Origin: an uncultured Candidatus Planktophila sp.
GTDB lineage: Bacteria > Actinomycetota > Actinomycetes > Nanopelagicales > Nanopelagicaceae
NCBI GenBank assembly: GCA_937927965.1
Contig: CALEZA010000133.1
Location: 1 to 6,901 of the forward strand
DNA: 6,901 nucleotides
Direction: 5' to 3'
Below are positions 1 to 5,515 of this stretch, piece by piece (within the stretch, counting starts at the first letter, position 1; every line of letters begins with the position of its first letter). The translations under genes were made by a program, and so were the position numbers. The notes below the pieces were generated by a model. It made no database searches. It saw nothing but the letters and a program-made list of their open reading frames with translations, and was not told the DNA's origin.

Positions 1-71
1 AATGAAGCTACCGCTTTAAATGCGAGCACAGTCATAGTGATGAATGCGAGAAGTCGGCGTAGTGCTTTCAT
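1..71 (-). CDS. 5' end of a gene for an exported or membrane-anchored protein (partial, runs off left edge)
   Basis: Reading the minus strand from an ATG at 71-69 gives an open frame to the window edge (about 23 codons). It begins MKALRRLLAFITMTVLAF and continues KAVAS. The basic start (K, R, R) followed by a hydrophobic run of about 12 residues is the pattern of a signal peptide or N-terminal membrane anchor. The lysine near residue 19 breaks the core, and no cleavage site can be judged. The ATG lies 14 bases after the stop of the upstream transsulfuration gene, so it is probably the next gene of that unit. AAGG sits only one base before the ATG, too close for a normal ribosome site. Function unknown. 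An alternative start is the ATG at 35-33. Confidence 0.55.
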   Translation of the reverse strand, partial: MKALRRLLAFITMTVLAFKAVAS

Positions 72-77
72 GCCTTA

Positions 78-83
78 AAAATA
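78..83 (-). promoter_or_regulatory. Possible -10 element for a leaderless transcript of the left-edge gene
   Basis: On the minus strand TATTTT is followed by six bases (TAAGGC) and then the ATG at 71. This is the -10 to start spacing expected if transcription begins at or next to the A of ATG. No clear -35 is seen. The gene could equally be read through from the upstream gene. Confidence 0.25.
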
Positions 84-85
84 CT

Positions 86-1141
86 CTACTTTCTCAGGGC
101 TTGCTCGATATCGCGCCAGATGTCTTCGACATGTTCACATCCAACCGAGAGGCGAATGAGATTTTCAGGGATGCTCTCACTCTCAAGAGCCCAACGGCGG
201 CGGCGCTCCCATGTTGTTTCAACTCCCCCAAGGCTTGTTGCATTGGTAATCAACTCAGTTGCCGAGCAGATGGCCTCAGTCTCTTCAGCACTTGCTGCGA
301 CTTCAAAGGAGATGATCGCGCCAAAACCTGGATAGCGCACACGCTCCACGCGTGGATGTTCTTTTAGGAGATTTAGCAGATGCTGGGCATTCTCCTGTGC
401 AGCACGCATCCGCAATGGGAATGTACGAATTCCACGAAGAGCAAGGAAAGCCTCAAATGGCCCTGGGATTGCGCCAAGGAGAGTACGAGCTTCAAGCAGT
501 CGTGCGTGAAGTGCGGGATCTTTAACAGTAAGTGAACCAAGAATGACATCGCTATGACCTGCCAAATACTTAGTCACAGAATGCATTGCAATATCAGCGC
601 CAAGAACTAGAGGTTGCTGATTAAGAGGCGTTGCAAAAGTGTTATCAACACCCACTCCCATATTTCGCTTCTTAGCTTCGCCAATAATCAGTGCAAGCTC
701 TGCGACTTCTAATCCAGGGTTCGTAGGTGATTCAATCCAAAGAAAAGCAGCTCCCATAAGCGCCTCGAAGACATCAGGAGTATTTGCGATATCTACAAAG
801 CGAACTTCAAGGCGGCCTTGTTCATGGTATTTCTTGAGGAGCGCCATAGTGCCGCTATAACCCTGATTAGATGCAACAACTGGTGCACCATGTGGAAGGA
901 GTGAGAAGACTGCAGTGATTGCTGCCATTCCTGATGAGAATGCAAGGGTTGAGTGACCACCTTCAAGTGCTGTGATTGTCTCCTCAAGTGCTTCCCAAGT
1001 TTCATTGCCAAAGCGGCCATAACCAATTCCACCTGCTGCAAAAGTTGAATTTAAAGAGATTGAAGTATTGAGCGGTGCACCAGGTGCTCGATCGGGACGG
1101 CCAGCAGCGATCGCTGATGTCTCAGGGTGCAATGAATCCAT
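86..1141 (-). CDS. Cys/Met-metabolism PLP-dependent enzyme, cystathionine gamma-lyase type
   Basis: A 351-residue fold-type I PLP enzyme of the transsulfuration family, expected in the cytoplasm as a tetramer. Visible landmarks are YGRFGNETW at 41-49 (the phosphate-binding Y and R of the neighbouring subunit), SSGMAA at 69-74, a cofactor-stacking Tyr at about 95, ESPTNPGL at 137-144, Asp166 in DNTFATP (pyridine nitrogen), the Schiff-base Lys191 in SVTKYLAGHSD, and IRLSVGCE at 329-336 with the substrate-carboxylate Arg330. The late segment GGVETTWERRRRW resembles actinobacterial proteins annotated as cystathionine gamma-lyase rather than classic MetB, which usually has a GGVES-type motif. The ends alone cannot separate gamma-lyase, gamma-synthase or a promiscuous enzyme. 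It is about 30 residues shorter than usual, mainly because the segment after RYPG is missing. The gene starts 17 bases after the malY stop, so the two are probably co-transcribed. Confidence 0.85.
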   Translation of the reverse strand: MDSLHPETSAIAAGRPDRAPGAPLNTSISLNSTFAAGGIGYGRFGNETWEALEETITALEGGHSTLAFSSGMAAITAVFSLLPHGAPVVASNQGYSGTMALLKKYHEQGRLEVRFVDIANTPDVFEALMGAAFLWIESPTNPGLEVAELALIIGEAKKRNMGVGVDNTFATPLNQQPLVLGADIAMHSVTKYLAGHSDVILGSLTVKDPALHARLLEARTLLGAIPGPFEAFLALRGIRTFPLRMRAAQENAQHLLNLLKEHPRVERVRYPGFGAIISFEVAASAEETEAICSATELITNATSLGGVETTWERRRRWALESESIPENLIRLSVGCEHVEDIWRDIEQALRK

Positions 1142-1158
1142 GGGGCGAGCCTATCGCC

Positions 1159-2322
1159 TTAGTGCAGAACCTTGGCGACTCGATCTATCGCTTCTTCAAT
1201 AATTGCAGGGCTTGTTGCGAAATTAAGGCGCACATACTGAGAAAAACTCTGACCAAATCTCATCCCAGGGACAAAGGCAGTTCGAGCCTTCTCCACGAGA
1301 TAGGCAGCTGGATCTTCTCCCAATTTGTAGGCAGAGAAATCTATCCACGATAGGTATGAACAATGTGGAAGGTGAGTACGAGCATCGGGAAGGCGCTCAG
1401 CCAGCAATGTATTAACCAATTTCCGATTGGTGTCGAGTTGCACCATTAAATCATTGAGCCAAGGCTCGCCCTCTTTAAATGCTGCGACAGTTGCAAAAGC
1501 TCCCAAAAGTGATGCTCTATAGTGAGTTGCTGGTGCAATCGCGTTAAGGCGTTCAAACATCGCTGCATCTTGCGTAAGAATAATCGCGCACTTTAATCCT
1601 GCGATATTCCATCCCTTACTAGCAGCAGTGACAGTAATTCCCACGGCGCGAGCCTGATCTCCGAGAGAAAGGAATGGTGTGAAGGTCTGCTCTGAAAAGG
1701 TAAGCGGTGAGTGAATCTCATCGCTAATGATTATGACTCCATTCTCGCTTGCAAGTGTCACCAAACGAAGCAGCTCTTCTCGAGTGTATACGCGACCGAG
1801 TGGATTGTGAGGATTACAAATTAGATGAACTTTAATCCCAGATTTGTAAGCCTTCTCAATTGCCTCCCAATCCAAATGCCACACTGATCCATCGACTTCA
1901 ACATCAGAGTGAGTGAGTGGAACATCGACAATTGTGAGATGTGTTTCATTGGCCCAAGTCCAAAAGTTTGGATAGACAGGTGAGTTGATCATGATTCCAT
2001 CACCAGGCTTGGTGATTACTCGAAGAGTCTCAACAATTCCAACTCCAACATCGGCTGCAATGCGAACTTGAGTTGCATCTGGCATCCAGCCAAATCGTCT
2101 CTGTGCAAATCCAGCGAATGCTTCGCCCATCTCTGGGATTGGACCCAAATATCCTAAATCTGACTTTGCGACCATCTCGCTGAGAGCTCGGCGAATCGGC
2201 TCTGCAACTGGAAAATCCATCTCGGCGACTGGAAGAGGGAGAACATCGTTTGGAAACGCTCGCCACTTCTCTGACTTGTGAGTGCGAAGCTCTTCAATGG
2301 GCACAAGATGAAAATCGCTCAT
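1159..2322 (-). CDS. malY: MalY/PatB-type PLP-dependent cystathionine beta-lyase / aminotransferase
   Basis: A 387-residue fold-type I aminotransferase-like protein, full length for the MalY/PatB group. Members (AecD in Corynebacterium is one) split cystathionine into homocysteine, pyruvate and ammonia, and many also cleave other C-S bonds. Landmarks are the N-terminal LPVAEMDFPVAEPI at 30-43, the counterpart of the family's WVADMDF motif, the GY at 57-58, NPHNPLGRVYT at 170-180, SDEIHS at 200-205 (cofactor Asp201, plus His204 typical of this group), the Schiff-base Lys236 in TAASKGWNIAG, and Arg365 in YVRLNFAT for the substrate carboxylate. It is the first gene of the leftward unit and diverges from the DNA glycosylase gene. 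The start has no Shine-Dalgarno. The symbol is a family label, and beta-lyase versus aminotransferase activity is not proven. Confidence 0.85.
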   Translation of the reverse strand: MSDFHLVPIEELRTHKSEKWRAFPNDVLPLPVAEMDFPVAEPIRRALSEMVAKSDLGYLGPIPEMGEAFAGFAQRRFGWMPDATQVRIAADVGVGIVETLRVITKPGDGIMINSPVYPNFWTWANETHLTIVDVPLTHSDVEVDGSVWHLDWEAIEKAYKSGIKVHLICNPHNPLGRVYTREELLRLVTLASENGVIIISDEIHSPLTFSEQTFTPFLSLGDQARAVGITVTAASKGWNIAGLKCAIILTQDAAMFERLNAIAPATHYRASLLGAFATVAAFKEGEPWLNDLMVQLDTNRKLVNTLLAERLPDARTHLPHCSYLSWIDFSAYKLGEDPAAYLVEKARTAFVPGMRFGQSFSQYVRLNFATSPAIIEEAIDRVAKVLH

Positions 2323-2328
2323 AACCGC

Positions 2329-2337
2329 AGTATTGCA
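2329..2337 (-). promoter_or_regulatory. Possible extended -10 for a leaderless malY transcript
   Basis: On the minus strand TGCAATACT (an extended TGn plus AATACT hexamer) is followed by GCGGTT and then the malY ATG. The six-base spacing would place the start of transcription at the ATG. The hexamer is a weak match and there is no convincing -35, so this is tentative. It explains the absence of a Shine-Dalgarno. Confidence 0.28.
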
Positions 2338-2360
2338 CTATGGCCTTGCTTTCACCATCA

Positions 2361-2389
2361 TTGTCACCGTGACTTTCTCTCCCATCACT
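2361..2389 (+). promoter_or_regulatory. Possible promoter of the DNA glycosylase gene
   Basis: TTGTCA at 2361-2366 matches the -35 consensus at five of six positions. About 16-17 bases later lies a poor -10 (CATCAC/ATCACT, 2383-2389), about ten bases before the chosen ATG at 2399. The -35 match is good, the -10 match is weak, and no Shine-Dalgarno precedes the ATG. Low confidence. Confidence 0.22.
2363..2373. repeat. Short inverted repeat in the malY/glycosylase divergent region
   Basis: GTCAC-C-GTGAC is a perfect inverted repeat with 5-base arms and a one-base centre, overlapping the candidate -35 of the glycosylase gene. It could be a small operator half-site pair, but arms this short also occur by chance. 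Confidence 0.25.
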
Positions 2390-2398
2390 GAGCGTTCC

Positions 2399-2998
2399 AT
2401 GAAGAAAATCGTCGCTGAAATATCTACGAGAGATAAGAAGTTTGCGAAAATAATTGAGGCGCACCCCCTCTGCACACTAGGTCGCAATGAGAAGCCTCCC
2501 ACCCACTTTGAATCACTTGTGGAATCGGTAATCTCTCAACAGTTGGCAATCAAAGCTGCCGACACCATCTATATGAGAGTAAAGAAATTAGCAGGCGGGC
2601 GAATTATTCCCTCTCGCATTGCAGCTATCTCTGAATCACAAATGCGAGAAGCGGGTGTTTCAGGAGCGAAATACAAAACCATCCAAGGTCTGGCATCTGC
2701 AGCCCTCACCAAAGAGATCAAGATTAATCAGTTGCATGAGATTGACAGCGATGAAGAGATCTTTACCCAACTCACATCTCTATGGGGTATCGGACCCTGG
2801 ACGGTCGATATGTTTATGATGCATCAACTTGGCAGGCTAGATATCTGGCCAACAGGTGATTTAGGTGTGCGTCGTGGATGGGAGAAGATCTACTCACTCC
2901 CAGAAGAGATAACACCAGCAGCCCTTGAAAAGAAGGGTGAGAAATTCCGCCCCTATAGAAGCGTAGTTGCCTGGTACTGCTGGAGAGCACTCTCCTAA
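2399..2998 (+). CDS. AlkA-like HhH-GPD DNA-3-methyladenine glycosylase
   Basis: A 199-residue protein of the helix-hairpin-helix/Gly-Pro-Asp superfamily, which flips out alkylated bases such as 3-methyladenine and cuts the glycosidic bond to start base-excision repair. Seen from the ATG at 2399: VISQQLA at 43-49 (typical of the first conserved helix), the hairpin LWGIGPWTVDMFMM at 128-141, and PTGDLGVRRG at 151-160 with the catalytic Asp154. No iron-sulfur cysteine cluster is present, which argues against endonuclease III or MutY. The length fits the single-domain C-terminal type that lacks the Ada and N-terminal domains of E. coli AlkA. An ATG at 2333 would add 22 residues, but they are hydrophobic (LAFTIIVTVTF), unlike a glycosylase start, and would run almost to the divergent malY start. 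The later start is therefore preferred. The stop directly abuts the stop of the convergent msrA gene. Confidence 0.86.
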   Translation: MKKIVAEISTRDKKFAKIIEAHPLCTLGRNEKPPTHFESLVESVISQQLAIKAADTIYMRVKKLAGGRIIPSRIAAISESQMREAGVSGAKYKTIQGLASAALTKEIKINQLHEIDSDEEIFTQLTSLWGIGPWTVDMFMMHQLGRLDIWPTGDLGVRRGWEKIYSLPEEITPAALEKKGEKFRPYRSVVAWYCWRALS

Positions 2999-3526
2999 TT
3001 ACATCGCAGGAAATGCAACCCCTGCACTTGAGTGGCAGTCATATCCATTGGGATTCTTCTCCAGATATCTCTGGTGATACTCCTCAGCTGGGTAGAAAGT
3101 AACTCCATCAGCGCTGAGAATCTCAGTAACAATCTTTCCAATGCCTTCGGCACTGAGAGCAACTTGATAAGCATCGCGAGTGGCAAGAGCAACCGACTTC
3201 TGATTCTCGGATGTGAAGAAGATTGAGCTTCGATATTGGGTTCCGATATCTCCACCTTGCTGATTCAGTGATGTGGGATCGTGCATTACCCAGAACTCTT
3301 TACAGAGACTCTCATACGAAATTACCGTCGGATCGAAATTCACCTCCACCATCTCTGCATGAAGAGTCTTTCCTGTGCAGACCTGTTCATATGTCGGAGA
3401 TTGAGTCACTCCACCCATATACCCAACTTGGGTGGAGATCACGCCGTTGAGGTTCCAGAATCGACGCTCTGCTCCCCAAAAGCATCCAGTAGCGAAGTAG
3501 GCAGTTTCCAATTTTGGTCCGTTCAT
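2999..3526 (-). CDS. msrA: Peptide-methionine (S)-S-oxide reductase MsrA
   Basis: A 175-residue cytoplasmic repair enzyme that reduces the S-epimer of methionine sulfoxide, free or in proteins, with thioredoxin as usual electron donor. The signature GCFWGAE is at residues 14-20 with catalytic Cys15. Further family motifs are VGYMGG (about 34-39), TGKTLHAEMVEVNFDP and the segment HDPTSLNQQGGDIGTQYRS. Near the end NPNGYDCH supplies Cys164, the expected resolving cysteine. The second recycling cysteine of E. coli MsrA has no counterpart in the tail (AGVAFPAM), as in shorter actinobacterial forms. No MsrB is visible nearby. The ATG has no Shine-Dalgarno but has a -10-like hexamer eight bases upstream. 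The gene converges on the glycosylase gene with no base between the two stop codons. Confidence 0.95.
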   Translation of the reverse strand: MNGPKLETAYFATGCFWGAERRFWNLNGVISTQVGYMGGVTQSPTYEQVCTGKTLHAEMVEVNFDPTVISYESLCKEFWVMHDPTSLNQQGGDIGTQYRSSIFFTSENQKSVALATRDAYQVALSAEGIGKIVTEILSADGVTFYPAEEYHQRYLEKNPNGYDCHSSAGVAFPAM

Positions 3527-3534
3527 AGTCGGTT

Positions 3535-3540
3535 AATCTA
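3535..3540 (-). promoter_or_regulatory. Candidate -10 of a leaderless msrA transcript
   Basis: Minus-strand TAGATT (fits TANNNT) is followed by eight bases (AACCGACT) and the msrA ATG at 3526. There is no Shine-Dalgarno, so transcription probably starts at or very near the ATG. No good -35 is seen. Confidence 0.42.
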
Positions 3541-3546
3541 TCCCCG

Positions 3547-3552
3547 TATCAT
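3547..3552 (+). promoter_or_regulatory. Candidate -10 for tRNA-Arg
   Basis: TATCAT matches TATAAT at five of six positions and lies 16 bases before the mature tRNA 5' end, leaving a leader of about ten bases for RNase P removal. The -35 is poor (TTCATA at 3522-3527, with a long 19-base spacer). It would lie back to back with the msrA promoter. Confidence 0.4.
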
Positions 3553-3568
3553 TGCTGAGGGCCATTTG

Positions 3569-3640
3569 GCCCCCGTAGCTCAGGGGATAGAGCACTGCCC
3601 TCCGGAGGCAGGAGCACAGGTTCGAATCCTGTCGGGGGCA
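3569..3640 (+). tRNA. tRNA-Arg, anticodon CCG
   Basis: A full 72-base cloverleaf can be folded by hand. The acceptor stem GCCCCCG (3569-3575) pairs with CGGGGGC (3633-3639), followed by discriminator A at 3640. The D arm is GCTC/GAGC with an 8-base loop. The anticodon stem CTGCC/GGCAG encloses loop CTCCGGA, giving anticodon CCG at 3602-3604, which reads the arginine codon CGG. The variable region is 4 bases. The T stem ACAGG/CCTGT encloses loop TTCGAAT. CCA is not encoded (the next bases are CTC), so the tail must be added enzymatically. Confidence 0.96.
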
Positions 3641-3773
3641 CTCCAATGAGAATTGAAGGTCGTAAATCACAATCTTTTTTCCTCTATCTCCTTGTTAATG
3701 ACGCTGCGAACAGGGAGAATTACCAACTCACGCATTCGCATGAACCACACAAGAGACTGAAAGGGGATTTGCC
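3641..3773 (+). promoter_or_regulatory. Intergenic region: tRNA 3' flank and whiB1 leader
   Basis: This 133-base stretch carries no convincing gene. A run of six T at 3675-3680 could help end the tRNA transcript, but no strong hairpin precedes it. A weak promoter-like pair, TTGTTA (3693-3698) and GAGAAT (3715-3720) with a 16-base spacer, would give a leader of about 45-50 bases for whiB1. In mycobacteria the region upstream of whiB1 is regulated by a CRP-type factor, but I see no clear TGTGA-N6-TCACA site here. Confidence 0.35.
3760..3766 (+). promoter_or_regulatory. Strong Shine-Dalgarno of whiB1
   Basis: AAAGGGG, continuing into AT, lies seven bases before the ATG at 3774. It is the clearest ribosome binding site in the window, fixes the whiB1 start, and contrasts with the neighbouring genes that lack one. 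Confidence 0.75.
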
Positions 3774-4040
3774 ATGGATTGGAGACACCAGTCTGCCTGC
3801 CGTGATGAAGATCCTGAGCTCTTCTTTCCTGTGGGAAATACAGGACCTGCCATCACTCAAATTGAAGAGGCGAAGAAGGTCTGCGCCCGCTGCATAGTCA
3901 AAGATGCATGTTTGGCATGGGCCCTTGAGTCAGGCCAGGATGCAGGAGTCTGGGGCGGCCTCTCCGAAGATGAGCGCCGTGCTTTGAAGCGTCGAGCAGC
4001 TCGTAATCGTGCTCGCTTGATGGATAACAACTCCAACTAA
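3774..4040 (+). CDS. whiB1: WhiB-family iron-sulfur transcriptional regulator, WhiB1 (WblE) type
   Basis: An 88-residue Wbl protein. Four cysteines at 9, 37, 40 and 46 give the C-X27-C-X2-C-X5-C pattern that holds a [4Fe-4S] cluster. GVWGG at 58-62 is the turn that contacts region 4 of the primary sigma factor, and the basic tail (ERRALKRRAARNRAR) can bind DNA. The start MDWRH and the block DEDPELFFPVGN closely match mycobacterial WhiB1, with cysteines at the same positions. In Mycobacterium WhiB1 is essential and its cluster reacts with nitric oxide; whether that holds here is inference. A strong Shine-Dalgarno supports the start. The gene follows tRNA-Arg on the same strand, and its TAA overlaps the TAG of the convergent pdtaS gene. 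The whiB1/pdtaS tail-to-tail order is the same as in mycobacteria, which supports orthology. Confidence 0.95.
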   Translation: MDWRHQSACRDEDPELFFPVGNTGPAITQIEEAKKVCARCIVKDACLAWALESGQDAGVWGGLSEDERRALKRRAARNRARLMDNNSN

Positions 4041-5512
4041 TCTTTTATTGGAAATACCAACTCTGCTTGAGTCTGCTTCTCATCTGAAGTCAGGGTAAGA
4101 GTTCCTCTTAATTCATTCTCCGTCAGAGTTCTCACAATCTGCAACCCTAGGTTGGAAGACTCCGCCAAACTAAATCCCTCAGGCAATCCCACGCCATCGT
4201 CAGAGATAGTGACTTTCGCATGTGTAGTTCCACGCTCGATAGCGATGACAAGTTCTGTGCCTTCGCTTTCTAATCCATGCTCAAGTGCGTTATAGATGAG
4301 TTCGGTAATTACGAGTGCAAGTGGTGTTGCTATGCGAGGTTCGAGAGATCCCAACTCCCCTTTGCGAGAAATAGTGAGTTCCCCCATTCGAGGTGTGAGT
4401 TCGAGTGCATGGCTAACCAGTCGATCAAGCACATCGTCGAATTCCACCGATGCATCAGGGCTATTTGAAAGAGTTTCATGCACAAGTGCGATCGATGCTA
4501 TTCGGCGCACTGCTTCATTGAGAGCTTGGCTTGCTCCTGGATCTTCAATACGACGAGCTTGAAGGCGCAAAAGTGCAGATACAGTCTGAAGATTATTCTT
4601 CACACGATGGTGAATCTCACGAATAGTTGCATCTTTAGTCACCAGCTCGCGCTCACGCCGACGCAATTCAGTCACATTATTGAGCAGAACAATTGCACCG
4701 ATTCTGTCTTGACCGGCAAGAATTGGCAGAACAATCAAATCAATGGTGCCGCCGGCGTTCTCAACTTCAACGCGACGAAGCGAGCGACCGCTAAGGCTGG
4801 TGACATAGGCCTCTTCGCGTGCATCGCTCTTTTCTCTTGATACTGATTCGGAGATTTCTCCCAATGAATAGCCCGCAAGTTCATTGGTCCAACCCATACG
4901 GCTAAATGCAGATCGTGCATTTGGGCTTGCGTAGCTGATTACTCCATTGACATCAAGACGAATAAGCCCATCTCCCACGCGAGGTGTTGGATCAAAGAGA
5001 GGTCCTGCGCTCTTATAAGGAAAGTTTCCTTCAGCCACCATGCGGTAGAGCTCGTGAGCAATTTCTCGATAGTTAAGTTCCAACCTAGAAGGCTGTCGCA
5101 TTAAATCTGAGTTACGGTGACGAGAAATAACTGCAATGACGCGCTCATCCATTAAGACAGGAATAGTCTCTTCTTTGATCATCACATCGCCAACCAATTG
5201 AGGTTGTGTGTCGCGAACAATTTCAGCTCCTGAGAGAGCTTGGTCTATATAGCTGCGCTCCCCCCATGCAATCTCATCACCAATGACATCGTGCGCGAAG
5301 ACAGTTGCCGCTGTTGTCGGTCTGATATGAGCAACAGCGATATATCCGCTTGGCCAACTTAGAGAATCCTTGCGAAGTGGAACCCAGAGTATGAGATCGG
5401 CGAATGAGAGATCGGAAAGAAGTTGCCAATCAGCAACTAGCTCTCGCAGTTTATGGATTTCATCAGGTGCCAGTGGACTTCTGCCAGAGACATACTCCTC
5501 AATAGATGGCAT
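4037..5512 (-). CDS. pdtaS: PdtaS-type cytoplasmic sensor histidine kinase (GAF-PAS-HisKA_2-HATPase)
   Basis: A 491-residue kinase without membrane segments. Residues about 10-140 match the GAF-like sensor of PdtaS, and about 180-285 form a PAS domain (GLIRLDVNGVISYASPNA). The HisKA_2 dimerisation helix holds REIHHRVKNNLQT at 298-310; the phosphoacceptor is His301 or His302. The ATPase domain has the N box ELIYNALEHG (404-413, Asn408), DDGVGLP (438-444) and NLGLQIV (454-460). In mycobacteria PdtaS phosphorylates PdtaR, an RNA-binding ANTAR antiterminator; no pdtaR is in this window. It appears to be the last gene of a unit with the DUF6912-type gene (3 bases away) and a CpaE-like ATPase, and it meets whiB1 tail to tail with overlapping stops. 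Oddly, the whole protein has no cysteine. The ATG at 5512 is supported by TTAAGG eight bases upstream. Confidence 0.93.
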   Translation of the reverse strand: MPSIEEYVSGRSPLAPDEIHKLRELVADWQLLSDLSFADLILWVPLRKDSLSWPSGYIAVAHIRPTTAATVFAHDVIGDEIAWGERSYIDQALSGAEIVRDTQPQLVGDVMIKEETIPVLMDERVIAVISRHRNSDLMRQPSRLELNYREIAHELYRMVAEGNFPYKSAGPLFDPTPRVGDGLIRLDVNGVISYASPNARSAFSRMGWTNELAGYSLGEISESVSREKSDAREEAYVTSLSGRSLRRVEVENAGGTIDLIVLPILAGQDRIGAIVLLNNVTELRRRERELVTKDATIREIHHRVKNNLQTVSALLRLQARRIEDPGASQALNEAVRRIASIALVHETLSNSPDASVEFDDVLDRLVSHALELTPRMGELTISRKGELGSLEPRIATPLALVITELIYNALEHGLESEGTELVIAIERGTTHAKVTISDDGVGLPEGFSLAESSNLGLQIVRTLTENELRGTLTLTSDEKQTQAELVFPIKD

Positions 5513-5515
5513 TGA

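Noticed and set aside
44..367. Plus-strand open frame opposite the transsulfuration gene
   Set aside because: Its sequence looks unlike a conserved protein and lies antisense to a gene with clear active-site motifs, so it is a shadow frame.
2333..2398. 22-residue N-terminal extension of the DNA glycosylase from an earlier ATG
   Set aside because: The added residues are hydrophobic and unlike any glycosylase N-terminus, and the start would sit 10 bases from the divergent malY start. The ATG at 2399 gives a normal-length domain.
3569..3640. tRNA gene as an integration site
   Set aside because: No integrase gene or repeated copy of the tRNA 3' end was seen in the flanks.
3281..3649. Plus-strand open frame of 122 codons across the msrA 5' end and the tRNA
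   Set aside because: Its last part (APVAQGIEHCPPEAGAQVRILSG) is the familiar false translation of a tRNA gene, and the rest is antisense to the well-supported msrA.
3650..3680. Rho-independent terminator after tRNA-Arg
   Set aside because: A run of six T is present, but the preceding bases only allow a stem of about four pairs (ATTG/CAAT) with a long loop, too weak to call.
3646..3897. Plus-strand open frame of 83 codons upstream of and overlapping whiB1
   Set aside because: It overlaps whiB1 in another frame, shows no recognisable motif and has no ribosome binding site. whiB1 has a strong Shine-Dalgarno and a full family match.
4478..4840. Plus-strand open frame of 120 codons inside pdtaS
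   Set aside because: It is antisense to the HisKA and PAS coding parts of pdtaS, with no family resemblance or start signal.
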